Below are positions 25,497-33,599 of a DNA stretch of 64,000 bases, in pieces. Where the stretch lies: assembly GCF_003853705.1 (NCBI RefSeq), contig NZ_QTQI01000002.1, forward strand, positions 310,001-374,000, given 5' to 3'. The stretch is from Burkholderia sp. Bp8992 (GTDB lineage Bacteria; Pseudomonadota; Gammaproteobacteria; Burkholderiales; Burkholderiaceae). The notes under the pieces were generated by a model. It was given only the letters and a program-made list of their open reading frames with translations, was not told the DNA's origin and did not search any database. The number at the start of each line of letters is the position of its first letter. Positions within the stretch are counted from its first letter, which is position 1. The translations under genes and the position numbers were made by a program.

Positions 25497-26981
25497 ATGG
25501 ACATCGCGATCCGCATCGAAGGCCGTCACGACCTGACGGGACAGATCTTCCGGCAGCTGCGCACCGCGATCGTCGACGGGCGCCTCGCAGGCGGCGCGCG
25601 GCTGCCATCGACGCGCGATCTCGCGAAACAGCTCGGCGTGTCGCGCAAGACGACGCTCGACGCGTTCGAGCGTCTCGTCGCCGAGGGCTACCTGAACACG
25701 CGCGCGGGCGACGGTACGTTCGTCGCCGACGGCCTCGCGCGCGTGCCGCACGCCGCGGCGATGTCGGCACCGTCGATCGTCGAGGACACGCCGCGCGTCA
25801 GCGCGGTCGACGCACGCGCGCTGTGGAACGACCTGCCCGACGCGCTCGCGATGCCCGCGCCGCAGGATTCGCCGGGCTTCGACTTCCGCGGCGGCGTGAC
25901 CGACAAGGCACTGTTCCCGTTCGACGCGTGGCGGCGCTGCCTGCATCACGCATTGCGCCAGCAGGCGCGCGGCCCCGGCCAGTACCACGACCCGGCCGGC
26001 GACCCGCAGCTGCGCGGCGCGATCGCGCGCTACGTCGGGTTCAGCCGCGCGGTCGCGTGCAGCTGGGACGACGTGCTCGTCACGCAAGGCGCGCAACAGG
26101 CGCTCGACCTGCTCGCGCGTGTCGTCGTGCGGCCCGGCGACGTCGTCGCGGTCGAGGATCCCGGCTATCCGCCCGCCCGCGCCGCGTTCGCGTCGCTCGG
26201 CGCGACGGTGATCGGCGTGCCGGTCGATGCGCATGGCCTCGTCACCGAACGGCTGCCCGACGAAGCGCGGCTCGTCTACGTGACGCCGTCGCACCAGTTC
26301 CCGCTCGGGATGCCGATGACGCTCGATCGCCGCGTCGCGCTGCTCGAGTGGGCGCAGCGCCGCCGCGCGGTGATCATCGAGGACGACTACGACGGCGAGT
26401 TCCGCTTCGAAGGCCGCCCGGTCGAATCGCTGAAGAGCCTCGACCGCACTGGCCTCGTCGCCTACGTCGGCACGTTCTCGAAGACGATCTTTCCCGAGCT
26501 GCGGATCGGTTACGCGATTCCGCCGCGCGCGCTGCGCGGCGCACTGGCCAAGGCGAAGCAGATCGTCGACTGGCACACCTGCACGCTGACGCAGGCGGCG
26601 CTCGCGCGCTTCATGCTCGAAGGCGATTTCGCGCGGCACCTGAAACGTGTACAGAAACACTACGACGCGCGCCGCAGGATGCTGATCGCGCACCTGCGCG
26701 GCGAACTCGCGCCGTGGTTCGACGCGATCGTGCCGACGGCCGGCATCCACCTCGCCGCGCACCTGAAGCGGGGCCTCGACGAAGCGGCGCTGGTCCGCGC
26801 GGCGCGTGCGCAGGACATCGGCCTGTACGGGATCTCGGCGTTCCACGTCGGCGTGCCGGTCCGCGCGGGGCTGCTGTTCGGCTATGGCGGGATCGACGCG
26901 CCGCGCATCGACACGGCGCTCGCGAAGCTGGCCGGGCTGCTCCGCTCGGGTATCATCGGCGAATCGCCACTGGTTACCTGA
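25497..26981 (+). CDS. MocR/PdxR-type regulator (GntR DNA-binding domain fused to aminotransferase fold)
   Basis: The 494-residue chimera has an N-terminal GntR winged helix (LPSTRDLAKQLGVSRKTTLDAFERLVAEGYL, about 37-67) and a type I aminotransferase-like domain. The latter includes YHDPAGDPQLRGAIARY, the cofactor-contacting EDDYDGEF and the PLP lysine K329 in GTFSKTIFPELRIGY. Such proteins sense PLP or an amine and act mainly as regulators. ATG 25497 is preferred over ATG 25476. The AhpD-like gene starts 95 bp downstream, an arrangement common for MocR targets, so the regulator may control it. Confidence 0.88.
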   Translation: MDIAIRIEGRHDLTGQIFRQLRTAIVDGRLAGGARLPSTRDLAKQLGVSRKTTLDAFERLVAEGYLNTRAGDGTFVADGLARVPHAAAMSAPSIVEDTPRVSAVDARALWNDLPDALAMPAPQDSPGFDFRGGVTDKALFPFDAWRRCLHHALRQQARGPGQYHDPAGDPQLRGAIARYVGFSRAVACSWDDVLVTQGAQQALDLLARVVVRPGDVVAVEDPGYPPARAAFASLGATVIGVPVDAHGLVTERLPDEARLVYVTPSHQFPLGMPMTLDRRVALLEWAQRRRAVIIEDDYDGEFRFEGRPVESLKSLDRTGLVAYVGTFSKTIFPELRIGYAIPPRALRGALAKAKQIVDWHTCTLTQAALARFMLEGDFARHLKRVQKHYDARRRMLIAHLRGELAPWFDAIVPTAGIHLAAHLKRGLDEAALVRAARAQDIGLYGISAFHVGVPVRAGLLFGYGGIDAPRIDTALAKLAGLLRSGIIGESPLVT

Positions 26982-27003
26982 ATTTCCACAGAATTGGCTA
27001 TTC

Positions 27004-27024
27004 AAGCAGGCCAGTCGACTGCTT
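27004..27024. promoter_or_regulatory. Inverted repeat upstream of the AhpD-like gene
   Basis: AAGCAG (27004-27009) and CTGCTT (27019-27024) are exact complements around a 9-bp spacer, in the 95-bp gap between the MocR gene and the AhpD-like gene. This AT-rich spacer is where a MocR site for the downstream pair would be expected. The arms are short and a functional role is inferred. Confidence 0.35.
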
Positions 27025-27076
27025 AAAGTGGGTCCTGTCGCGCCAACCGGGCGCTACCAACCGAAAAGGACCTGCC

Positions 27077-27514
27077 ATGCAACCGCGCCTGAACTTCTAT
27101 GCCGCCAGCCCGAATGCGATCAAGGTGATGCGCAACGCCGAGGAATTCCTCGCGAAAAGCTCGATCGAGAAGCCGCTCGCCGAACTCGTCCGCCTGCGCG
27201 CGTCGCAGATCAACGGCTGTGCGTTCTGCGTCGACATGCACACGACCGACGCACGCAAGGGCGGCGAAACCGACCGTCGCCTGGCGACCGTCGTCACGTG
27301 GCGCGAAACGCCGTTCTTCACCGAGCGCGAACGCGCGGCACTCGAATGGACCGAGGCGCTGACGCTGGTGGCCGACAACCACGTGCCGGACGCCGTCTGG
27401 GAAGCCGTGAAGCCGCACTTCACCGACGAGGAGCTGTTCGACCTGTCGATGCTGATCGCGACGATCAACTCGTGGAACCGCTTCGCGATCGCGTTCCGCA
27501 AGATGCCCGAGTAA
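27077..27514 (+). CDS. Carboxymuconolactone decarboxylase/AhpD-like protein
   Basis: The 145-residue all-helical protein carries the AhpD-core motif CAFCVDMH (C48, C51, H55), the redox-active CxxC plus proton-relay histidine used for alkylhydroperoxide reduction. Flanking sequence SQINGCAFCVDMHTTDARKGGE matches the peroxidase-related branch of the carboxymuconolactone decarboxylase family. A clear AAAGGA site precedes the ATG. It is followed 10 bp later by a secreted cupin gene and preceded by a MocR regulator, suggesting a small regulated unit, probably in oxidative-stress or amine metabolism. The exact substrate is not known. Confidence 0.85.
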   Translation: MQPRLNFYAASPNAIKVMRNAEEFLAKSSIEKPLAELVRLRASQINGCAFCVDMHTTDARKGGETDRRLATVVTWRETPFFTERERAALEWTEALTLVADNHVPDAVWEAVKPHFTDEELFDLSMLIATINSWNRFAIAFRKMPE

Positions 27515-27524
27515 GGAGGCGACG

Positions 27525-27950
27525 ATGACCGGCTCCCCGCTCCGTCGCGCCGCCTCGTGCGTCGCGCTCCCGCTCGCACTCGGTGCCGCGCTGCCGGCCG
27601 CCGCCGATGCGCACGACGCTGGCAGCACCGTGCACGCGATCATGCAGCAGGCCGTGCCCGAAGCGCCCGGCAAGCTTGCCGTCGTCGCGACCGTCGACTA
27701 TGCGCCCGGCCAGGCGTCCGAAGCGCACCGGCACCTCGGCTCGGTGTTTGCCGTCGTGTCGAAAGGCGAAGTGCTGTCGCAGGTGAACGGCGGCCCGCTG
27801 CGCCGCTACCGCGCCGGCGAAGGCTGGTACGAGGCGCCCGGTTCGCGCCATCAGGTGTCGCGCAACGCGAGCGCGACCGAGCCGGCCCAGCTCGTCGTGT
27901 TCGGGCTGACGGGCGAACACGAACCGCTGAAGTCGCCGATCGACCAGTAA
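27525..27950 (+). CDS. Secreted cupin-domain protein
   Basis: The 141-residue product has a signal peptide (cleavage near ADA at 27-29) and a single cupin barrel with metal-ligand-like H68 and H70 (SEAHRHLG) and H109 in APGSRHQVSRN. The conserved GEGWYEAPGSRH segment is typical of small RmlC-like periplasmic cupins in proteobacteria. AAGGAGG overlaps the upstream stop codon (27512-27518), so it is co-translated with the AhpD-like gene. Enzymatic activity cannot be assigned; a periplasmic quercetinase- or dioxygenase-like role is possible. Confidence 0.78.
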   Translation: MTGSPLRRAASCVALPLALGAALPAAADAHDAGSTVHAIMQQAVPEAPGKLAVVATVDYAPGQASEAHRHLGSVFAVVSKGEVLSQVNGGPLRRYRAGEGWYEAPGSRHQVSRNASATEPAQLVVFGLTGEHEPLKSPIDQ

Positions 27951-28000
27951 TCCGCTTGCGGGGCGCGTGCGCGGGATACCGCGTGCGCACCTCGCATCGC

Positions 28001-28024
28001 AACCGGCTCGCCTGCCGGTTCTTC
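28001..28024 (+). terminator. Possible terminator after the cupin gene
   Basis: AACCGGC (28001-28007) and GCCGGTT (28014-28020) form a perfect 7-bp stem with a 6-nt loop, followed by CTTC rather than a full T-run. It lies 51 bp past the cupin stop codon, a reasonable end for the AhpD-cupin transcript. Confidence 0.4.
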
Positions 28025-28166
28025 ACCGATTCTCCGTTAACAGCTCCCTACACGACACCGGCTGCGCACTGCCCGCCGCCTCGTCGCGCCCCGCACCGCT
28101 CGTCCGCGCCCCGCTTCGACGCTCGCCCGATCGCGATCGATGACGGCGAAAACCCTTCCTTGAAAT

Positions 28167-28184
28167 TAACTAACTCGTCAATTA
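28167..28184. promoter_or_regulatory. TetR-type operator upstream of the exporter operon
   Basis: TAACTAACTCGTCAATTA is an 18-bp dyad with 6 of 8 positions matched between half sites, in an AT-rich patch 12 bp before the TetR gene's ATG. A palindrome of this size in the leader of a TetR gene is the usual place for autoregulation. Confidence 0.5.
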
Positions 28185-28195
28185 GCGTCGATTGC

Positions 28196-28894
28196 ATGAA
28201 CGCGAAATCCACCGTCGCCAGGCCGCGCGGGCGCCGCCCGTCGGTGGACGACTTCGACCTGCGCGACCACATGCTGGACGTCGCGATCCGGTTGTTCGCC
28301 GAGCGCGGCATCGCCGCGACGACGGTCGCGCAGATCGCCGCCGCCGCCGGCGTCACGTCGGCGATGGTCCACTACTACTTCACGAACCGCGAACAGCTGC
28401 TCGACGCGATCGTCGAGGAGCGACTCGTGCAGGTGATCGCGTTCGTGTGGCGGCCGACCGAGCCGCGGATCGAGAATGATCCGTTCGCGCTCGTCGCCGA
28501 ACTCGTCGACCGCTTCTTCGACGTCACGCACCGCATGCCGTGGCTGCCGTCGATCTGGCTGCGCGAGATCGTCCACGAAGGCGGGCTGCTGCGCGAGCGC
28601 ATGGTCCGGCGCATTCCGCTCGAACACATCGGCCGCTTCGCCGAACGCATCCGCGCCGCACAGCAGGCCGGCACGCTGAATCCCGCGCTCGAACCGGCGT
28701 TCCTGTTCCACTCGATCATCGCGCTCGTGATGCTGCCGCTCGCCACCGCGAAACTGTGGCAAAGCGCGCGCGGCCTGCCGCCGATCGACCGCGACGCATT
28801 GCACCGGCACGTCCGTGCGCTGCTCGGCTCGGGCCTGCAGCCGCCCACCGCCGCGCCGCATGCGCGGGCTCCGTCGCCACGGAGGCCATCGTGA
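28196..28894 (+). CDS. TetR-family regulator of an ABC exporter (CecR/YbiH-like)
   Basis: The 232-residue protein has an N-terminal TetR helix-turn-helix (GIAATTVAQIAAAAGVTSAMVHYYFTNREQLLDAI, about 40-74) and a C-terminal ligand domain resembling the CecR (YbiH) group, which controls ybhG-ybhFSR exporters in enteric bacteria. Its stop codon overlaps the GTG of the adaptor gene, so regulator and exporter genes are probably one operon. An AT-rich imperfect palindrome lies just upstream of its start. The ligand is unknown, most likely a toxic substrate of the exporter. Confidence 0.85.
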   Translation: MNAKSTVARPRGRRPSVDDFDLRDHMLDVAIRLFAERGIAATTVAQIAAAAGVTSAMVHYYFTNREQLLDAIVEERLVQVIAFVWRPTEPRIENDPFALVAELVDRFFDVTHRMPWLPSIWLREIVHEGGLLRERMVRRIPLEHIGRFAERIRAAQQAGTLNPALEPAFLFHSIIALVMLPLATAKLWQSARGLPPIDRDALHRHVRALLGSGLQPPTAAPHARAPSPRRPS

Positions 28895-29856
28895 ACGCGG
28901 CCCGCGCGCTGCCGTTCGCGCTGACCGCCGCCGCCATGCTGCTCGCCGGGTGCGGGCGGTCGACAGGCAACGGCACGACCTACCAAGGCTACGTCGAAGG
29001 CGAGTTCGTGTACCTGTCGTCGTCGCAATCGGGCACGCTGGCGCAATTGCCGGTCGAACGCGGTCAAGCCATCGCCGCCGGCATGCCGGCATTCTCGCTC
29101 GAAGCCGTCAGCGAAACGGCCGCGCTCCTGCAGGCGCAGCATCAGCTCGCCGCCGCCCGCGCGCAGCTTGCCGACCTGCAGACCGGCAAGCGCCCGCCGG
29201 AAATCGCGGTCACGCAGGCGCAGCTCGCGCAGGCCAGCGCGCAGGCCGCACGGGCCGCCGCGCAACGCGCGCGCGATGAACGCCAGTACGCGGCCGGCGG
29301 CCTGTCGAAGCAGCAGCTCGACGATTCGCGCACGTCCGCGCAGACCACCGCCGCGCAGATGCGCGAACTGCAGAAACAGGTCGACGTCGCACGCCTGCCG
29401 GGCCGCGCACAACAAATCGCCGCCCAGGCCGCGCAGGTCGACGCCGCGCAGGCCGCGGTAGCCGAAGCGCAATGGAAGCTCGACCAGAAACGCGTCGCCG
29501 CGCCGGCGGCCGGGCGCGTGTACGACACGCTGTACCGCGTCGGCGAATGGGTGCAGGCCGGCAACCCGGTCGTGCAGATGCTGCCGCCGCAGAACCTGAA
29601 GGTGCGCTTCTTCGTGCCGGAGGCCGCCATTGCGTCGCTCGCGCCGGGGCGCGCGGTCGCGATCCATTGCGACGGCTGCGCGACCGACGTGCCTGCACGC
29701 ATCACCTACGTGTCGAGCGAAGCCGAATACACGCCGCCCGTGATCTACAGCAACGAGAGCCGGACCAAGCTCGTGTTCATGATCGAGGCGCGCCCGGCCG
29801 TGGCCGATGCGTCGAAGCTGCATCCGGGCCAGCCCGTCGCCGTGAGCGTGCGATGA
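28891..29856 (+). CDS. HlyD-family adaptor lipoprotein of ABC exporter
   Basis: The 321-residue protein has a lipobox (AMLLAGCGRS, cysteine 21), a lipoyl half (TYQGYVEGEFVYLSSSQSGTLAQL), a long Ala/Gln coiled-coil hairpin (about 70-190) and the second lipoyl half with RVAAPAAGRVYDTLYRVGEWV. It links the inner-membrane ABC transporter to the outer-membrane factor encoded two genes downstream. The GTG at 28891 follows GGAGG. It is YbhG-like in domain order, but is predicted to be lipid-anchored. Its stop codon overlaps the ATPase start by 4 bp. Confidence 0.86.
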   Translation: MNAARALPFALTAAAMLLAGCGRSTGNGTTYQGYVEGEFVYLSSSQSGTLAQLPVERGQAIAAGMPAFSLEAVSETAALLQAQHQLAAARAQLADLQTGKRPPEIAVTQAQLAQASAQAARAAAQRARDERQYAAGGLSKQQLDDSRTSAQTTAAQMRELQKQVDVARLPGRAQQIAAQAAQVDAAQAAVAEAQWKLDQKRVAAPAAGRVYDTLYRVGEWVQAGNPVVQMLPPQNLKVRFFVPEAAIASLAPGRAVAIHCDGCATDVPARITYVSSEAEYTPPVIYSNESRTKLVFMIEARPAVADASKLHPGQPVAVSVR

Positions 29857-30800
29857 ACGTGCCGCCCGCCCCGTACGCGATCGACGTCGACCGGCTGAAC
29901 AAGCGGTTCGGCGACAAGCACGTCGTGAAGGACGTATCGCTGCGCGTCGCGCGCGGCGAGATCTTCGGCTTTCTCGGGCCGAACGGCAGCGGCAAGACGA
30001 CGTCGATCAGGATGATGTGCGGGCTGCTCACGCCCGATTCCGGCAGCGGCACCTGCCTCGGCTACGACATCGTGCGCGACAGCGCACAGATCAAGCGGCG
30101 CGTCGGCTACATGACGCAGCGCTTCTCGTACTGGGAAGACCTGTCGATCCGCGAGAACCTCGACTTCGTCGCGCGCGTGTACGGGATGCGCGACCGCCAG
30201 GCGGCCGTCGCACGCGCGCTCGACGGGCTCGGCCTCGCGAGCCGCGCGGACCAGCTCACGGGCGCGCTGTCGGGCGGCTGGAAGCAGCGCCTCGCGCTGG
30301 CCGCGTGCATGCTGCACGAGCCCGAGCTGCTGCTGCTCGACGAGCCGACGGCCGGCGTCGACCCGGCCGCACGGCGCGACTTCTGGGAGGAACTGCACCG
30401 GCTCGCCGCGCAGGGAATCTCGGTGCTCGTCAGCACGCACTACATGGACGAAGCCGAGCGCTGCCACAAGCTCGCGTACATCGCGTACGGCGAACTGCTC
30501 GCGCAGGGCACGTCGGCGGAGATCGTCGCGTCCCAGCACCTGGCGACGCGCGCGATCACCGGCGAGCGCCTGACCGAACTGTCCGCGCGGCTGCGCACGA
30601 TGCCGGGCGTCGAGCAGACCGTCGTATTCGGGTCGGCGCTGCACGTGAGCGGCCGCGACCGCGCGCAGCTCGACGCGACGCTTCGGCAGGTTGCCCGCGA
30701 CACGCCGCTGCAGGTCATGCCGATCGACACCGCGCTCGAGGACGTGTTCATCTACATGATGGGCCGCGCGTCCCGGCCGCCCGGCGGGGTGTCGCCATGA
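29853..30800 (+). CDS. ABC exporter ATP-binding protein (YbhF-like)
   Basis: The 315-residue single ABC domain has Walker A GPNGSGKTT (42-50), signature LSGGWKQRLALA around residue 139, Walker B LLLLDEPTAGVDP near 160, and the H-loop STHYMDEAERC. It is of the drug/polysaccharide-export type (CcmA/NatA). Enteric YbhF contains two ABC domains, whereas this has one, so it should work as a homodimer with the adjacent permease. It overlaps both neighbours by 4 bp, indicating tight stoichiometry. Confidence 0.9.
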   Translation: MNVPPAPYAIDVDRLNKRFGDKHVVKDVSLRVARGEIFGFLGPNGSGKTTSIRMMCGLLTPDSGSGTCLGYDIVRDSAQIKRRVGYMTQRFSYWEDLSIRENLDFVARVYGMRDRQAAVARALDGLGLASRADQLTGALSGGWKQRLALAACMLHEPELLLLDEPTAGVDPAARRDFWEELHRLAAQGISVLVSTHYMDEAERCHKLAYIAYGELLAQGTSAEIVASQHLATRAITGERLTELSARLRTMPGVEQTVVFGSALHVSGRDRAQLDATLRQVARDTPLQVMPIDTALEDVFIYMMGRASRPPGGVSP

Positions 30801-31951
30801 ACGCGTGGGCGGGCCTGCGCGAATCGTTCTCGGTCGCGCGCTGGTGGAGCATCGTGCTGAAGGAGTTTCTGCAGCTGCGACGCGACCGCGTGACGTTCGC
30901 GATGATCGTCGGCGTGCCGATCATCCAGCTCGCGCTGTTCGGCTTCGCGATCAACACCGATCCGAAGCACCTGCCGACCGCCGTGATCGTCGCCGACGCG
31001 AGCCCGTTCACGCGCAGCTTCATCGCCGCGATGCGCCACTCCGCATACTTCGACATCGTCGAGACGCTGCCCGACGAAGCGGCCGGCCGCCATGCGCTCG
31101 CACGCGGCGACGTGCAGTTCGTGCTGAGCGTGCCGGCCGATTTCTCGCGGCGGCTGCTGCGCGGCGAGCGTCCGGCGCTGCTCGTCGAGGCGGACGCGAC
31201 CGATCCCGTGGCCACGGCGTCGGCGATCGGCGCGCTGCCGGGCCTCGTGCAGCCCGTCGCGGACAAGGACCTGACGGGCCCGCTCGCGCACCTGAACGGC
31301 CGCCCGGCCGCGTTCGACGTCGTGCTGCACCGGCTGTACAACCCCGAAGGCATCACGCAGTACAACGTCGTGCCGGGCCTGATGGGCGTGATCCTGACGA
31401 TGACGATGGTGATGATGACGGGCCTCGCGATCACGCGCGAACGCGAGCGCGGCACGATGGAGAACCTGCTCGCGACGCCCGTGCGGCCGCTCGAGGTGAT
31501 GACGGGCAAGATCGTGCCGTACGTGTTCATCGGGCTGATCCAGGTGTCGATCATCCTCGCGGCCGCCCGCTTCGTGTTCGCCGTGCCGTTCGTCGGCGGC
31601 GTGTTCGCGATCTACCTGTCCGCGCTGCTGTTCATCGCCGCGAACCTGACGGTCGGCATCACGCTGTCGTCGCTCGCGCAGAACCAGTTGCAGGCGATGC
31701 AGCTCGCGGTGTTCTACTTCCTGCCGAACATCCTGCTGTCGGGCTTCATGTTCCCGTTCGCCGGGATGCCGAAATGGGCGCAGTACATCGGCAACCTGCT
31801 GCCGCTCACCTACTTCAACCGCCTCGTGCGCGGCATCCTGCTGAAAGGCAACGGCTGGGCCGACCTGTGGCCGTCCGTGTGGCCGGTCGCGCTGTTCACC
31901 GTCGTCGTGATGGGCGTCGCGTTGCGCTTCTACCGGCGCACGCTCGATTAG
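30797..31951 (+). CDS. ABC-2 type exporter permease (YbhS/YbhR-like)
   Basis: The 384-residue protein has a first membrane helix at about 35-50, a long periplasmic domain (about 55-180), then five helices. The family-specific stretches GLAITRERERGTMENLLATPVRP and MQLAVFYFLPNILLSGFMFPFAGMPKW are present. This is the ABC-2/YhiH layout. Only one permease gene is present, so a homodimer is expected instead of the YbhS-YbhR pair. It is followed 10 bp later by the outer-membrane factor. Confidence 0.9.
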   Translation: MNAWAGLRESFSVARWWSIVLKEFLQLRRDRVTFAMIVGVPIIQLALFGFAINTDPKHLPTAVIVADASPFTRSFIAAMRHSAYFDIVETLPDEAAGRHALARGDVQFVLSVPADFSRRLLRGERPALLVEADATDPVATASAIGALPGLVQPVADKDLTGPLAHLNGRPAAFDVVLHRLYNPEGITQYNVVPGLMGVILTMTMVMMTGLAITRERERGTMENLLATPVRPLEVMTGKIVPYVFIGLIQVSIILAAARFVFAVPFVGGVFAIYLSALLFIAANLTVGITLSSLAQNQLQAMQLAVFYFLPNILLSGFMFPFAGMPKWAQYIGNLLPLTYFNRLVRGILLKGNGWADLWPSVWPVALFTVVVMGVALRFYRRTLD

Positions 31952-31961
31952 GCGGCACGCG

Positions 31962-33452
31962 ATGAATCCGGCCATGCATCGCGCGTCCCTCGCTGCCCGC
32001 GGCTTCACATTGGCCGCTGCCGCGCTGCTCGCCGCAGGTTGCGTGGTCGGGCCGGATTTCCGCACGCCTGATGCGCCGGCCACGCAGCAATACACGCGTG
32101 GCGAGCCGCCTGCGACCACGGCCGCCGCGACCGGCCCGGCCGGCGGCATGCAGACTTTCTCTGCGGCCACGCACACGCCGCAACGCTGGTGGACGCAGTT
32201 CGACTCGGAACCGTTGAACCGGCTCGTCGACACCGCGTGGCAGAACAGCCCGACGCTCGCCGAAACCCGCGCGCGGCTCGACGAAGCGCGGCAGAACCAT
32301 GCGGCCGAGACCGGCGCGACGATGCTGCCGCGCGTCGACGCGAACCTGTCCGCCACGCGCGAGCAAGTCGATACCGCCGCGTTCGGGCTGCCGGCCAGCG
32401 TGCCGAGCCCCGGGCCGTTCACGCTGTACGACGCATCGGTGAGCGTGTCGTACGTGCTCGACGTATTCGGCGGCAACCGGCGCGCGCTCGAAGCGCTGCG
32501 TGCGCAGGTCGACTATCGGGCGTACACGCTCGACGCCGCGCGGCTGACGCTTGCAGGCAACGTCGTCGCCACCGCGATCCTGCGCGCGTCGCTCGCGCAA
32601 CAGGTCGCGCTCACGCGGCAGCTCGTCGACGCGCAAGCACGGCAGTTGCGCATCGTCAAGGCGCGCTACGCGGCGGGCGGCGTCGCGCAGGCCGACGTGC
32701 ACGCGCAACGCGCGCTGCTCGCGCAAACGCAGGCGTCGTTGCCGCCGCTGCTGGCCCGCCTCGCGCAGGCCGGCCACCGGCTCGCGATCCTGCTGGGCGT
32801 GCCGCCGTCCGACGCCGCGCTGCCGGACCTTTCGCTCGATGCGCTCGCACTGCCGCGCACGCTGCCCGTCGCACTGCCGTCGACGCTCGCGCGCGAACGG
32901 CCCGACATCCGCGCGGCGGAAGCCGTGCTGCACCAGGCGAGCGCGAACGTCGGCGTGGCCACCGCGAACCTGTATCCGCGATTTTCGATTTCGGCGGGGA
33001 TCGGCTCGGAGCGCACGCGCATCGCGGATATCGTCAGCGGGCTCAATGTGTGGAATGTCGGTCTCGGTCTCACGCAGCCGCTCTTTCACGGCGGCGAGCT
33101 GCGCGCGAAGAAACGCGCGGCCGAAGCGGCGTACGACGCCGCGTTCGCGAGCTATCGGGAAACCGTGCTGCAGGCGCTGCAGCAGGTGGCCGACGCGCTG
33201 CGCGCGGTCGAGCACGATGCGGCCGCATTGCAAGCCAGAGAGACCGCCGCGCAGGAAGCGGCAGCAAGCAACGCGATCGCCGGCGACCGCTACGCGGCGG
33301 GCGGCATCAGCACGTTCGACCTGCTCGACGCGCAACGGCAGGCGTTGCAGACGGCGCTCGACCGTACCCGCGCGCAGGCCGACCGGCTCGCCGATACGGC
33401 GGCGCTGTTCCAGGCACTGGCGGGGAGCTGGGCGGACGATACGACCCGGTGA
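31962..33452 (+). CDS. NodT-family outer-membrane factor lipoprotein of the ABC exporter
   Basis: The 496-residue TolC-like protein has a lipobox (LLAAGCVVGPDFRTPD, cysteine near 27) and two homologous halves, the second beginning around ARERPDIRAAEAVLHQASANVGVATANLYPRF. Its place as last gene of the TetR-adaptor-ATPase-permease unit makes a complete inner-to-outer-membrane efflux path. Carrying its own outer-membrane channel distinguishes the locus from enteric ybhGFSR, which relies on a shared channel. Confidence 0.89.
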   Translation: MNPAMHRASLAARGFTLAAAALLAAGCVVGPDFRTPDAPATQQYTRGEPPATTAAATGPAGGMQTFSAATHTPQRWWTQFDSEPLNRLVDTAWQNSPTLAETRARLDEARQNHAAETGATMLPRVDANLSATREQVDTAAFGLPASVPSPGPFTLYDASVSVSYVLDVFGGNRRALEALRAQVDYRAYTLDAARLTLAGNVVATAILRASLAQQVALTRQLVDAQARQLRIVKARYAAGGVAQADVHAQRALLAQTQASLPPLLARLAQAGHRLAILLGVPPSDAALPDLSLDALALPRTLPVALPSTLARERPDIRAAEAVLHQASANVGVATANLYPRFSISAGIGSERTRIADIVSGLNVWNVGLGLTQPLFHGGELRAKKRAAEAAYDAAFASYRETVLQALQQVADALRAVEHDAAALQARETAAQEAAASNAIAGDRYAAGGISTFDLLDAQRQALQTALDRTRAQADRLADTAALFQALAGSWADDTTR

Positions 33453-33532
33453 CCGGACGGCCGCTTCGGCGCGCGCCGGTACGGGCTCGACCGGCGCCGG
33501 AACGCGAAAGACGCACGAAGCGCGCGCCCATG

Positions 33533-33558
33533 AAAAAACCGGCCCGAAGGCCGGTTTT
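33533..33558. terminator. Bidirectional terminator between exporter operon and porin
   Basis: AAAACCGGCC (33535-33544), loop CGAA, and GGCCGGTTTT (33549-33558) form a perfect 10-bp stem-loop with U-tracts on both strands: four T on the plus strand and six on the minus strand. It lies between the convergent outer-membrane-factor and porin genes and serves both. Confidence 0.85.
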
Positions 33559-33599
33559 CATACCGCATGCCGTAAGCGGCGCTCACGCGCCGCGCGACA

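Noticed and set aside
25484-26976. GGTAACCA near the MocR start and its complement TGGTTACC at its end, suggestive of a mobile cassette boundary
   Set aside because: Only 8 bp, no further flanking identity, and the enclosed gene has host-like composition; chance is sufficient.
24294-27005. Long upstream extension of the SDR frame (to over 1100 residues)
   Set aside because: It runs antisense through the MocR gene and out of frame through lysR, and has no motif; AGGAGAAC before ATG 24293 marks the real start.
27961-27998. GCGTGCGC repeats after the cupin gene as a strong terminator or REP element
   Set aside because: The arms do not pair cleanly as an inverted repeat and no T-run follows; the cleaner AACCGGC hairpin just downstream is the better candidate.
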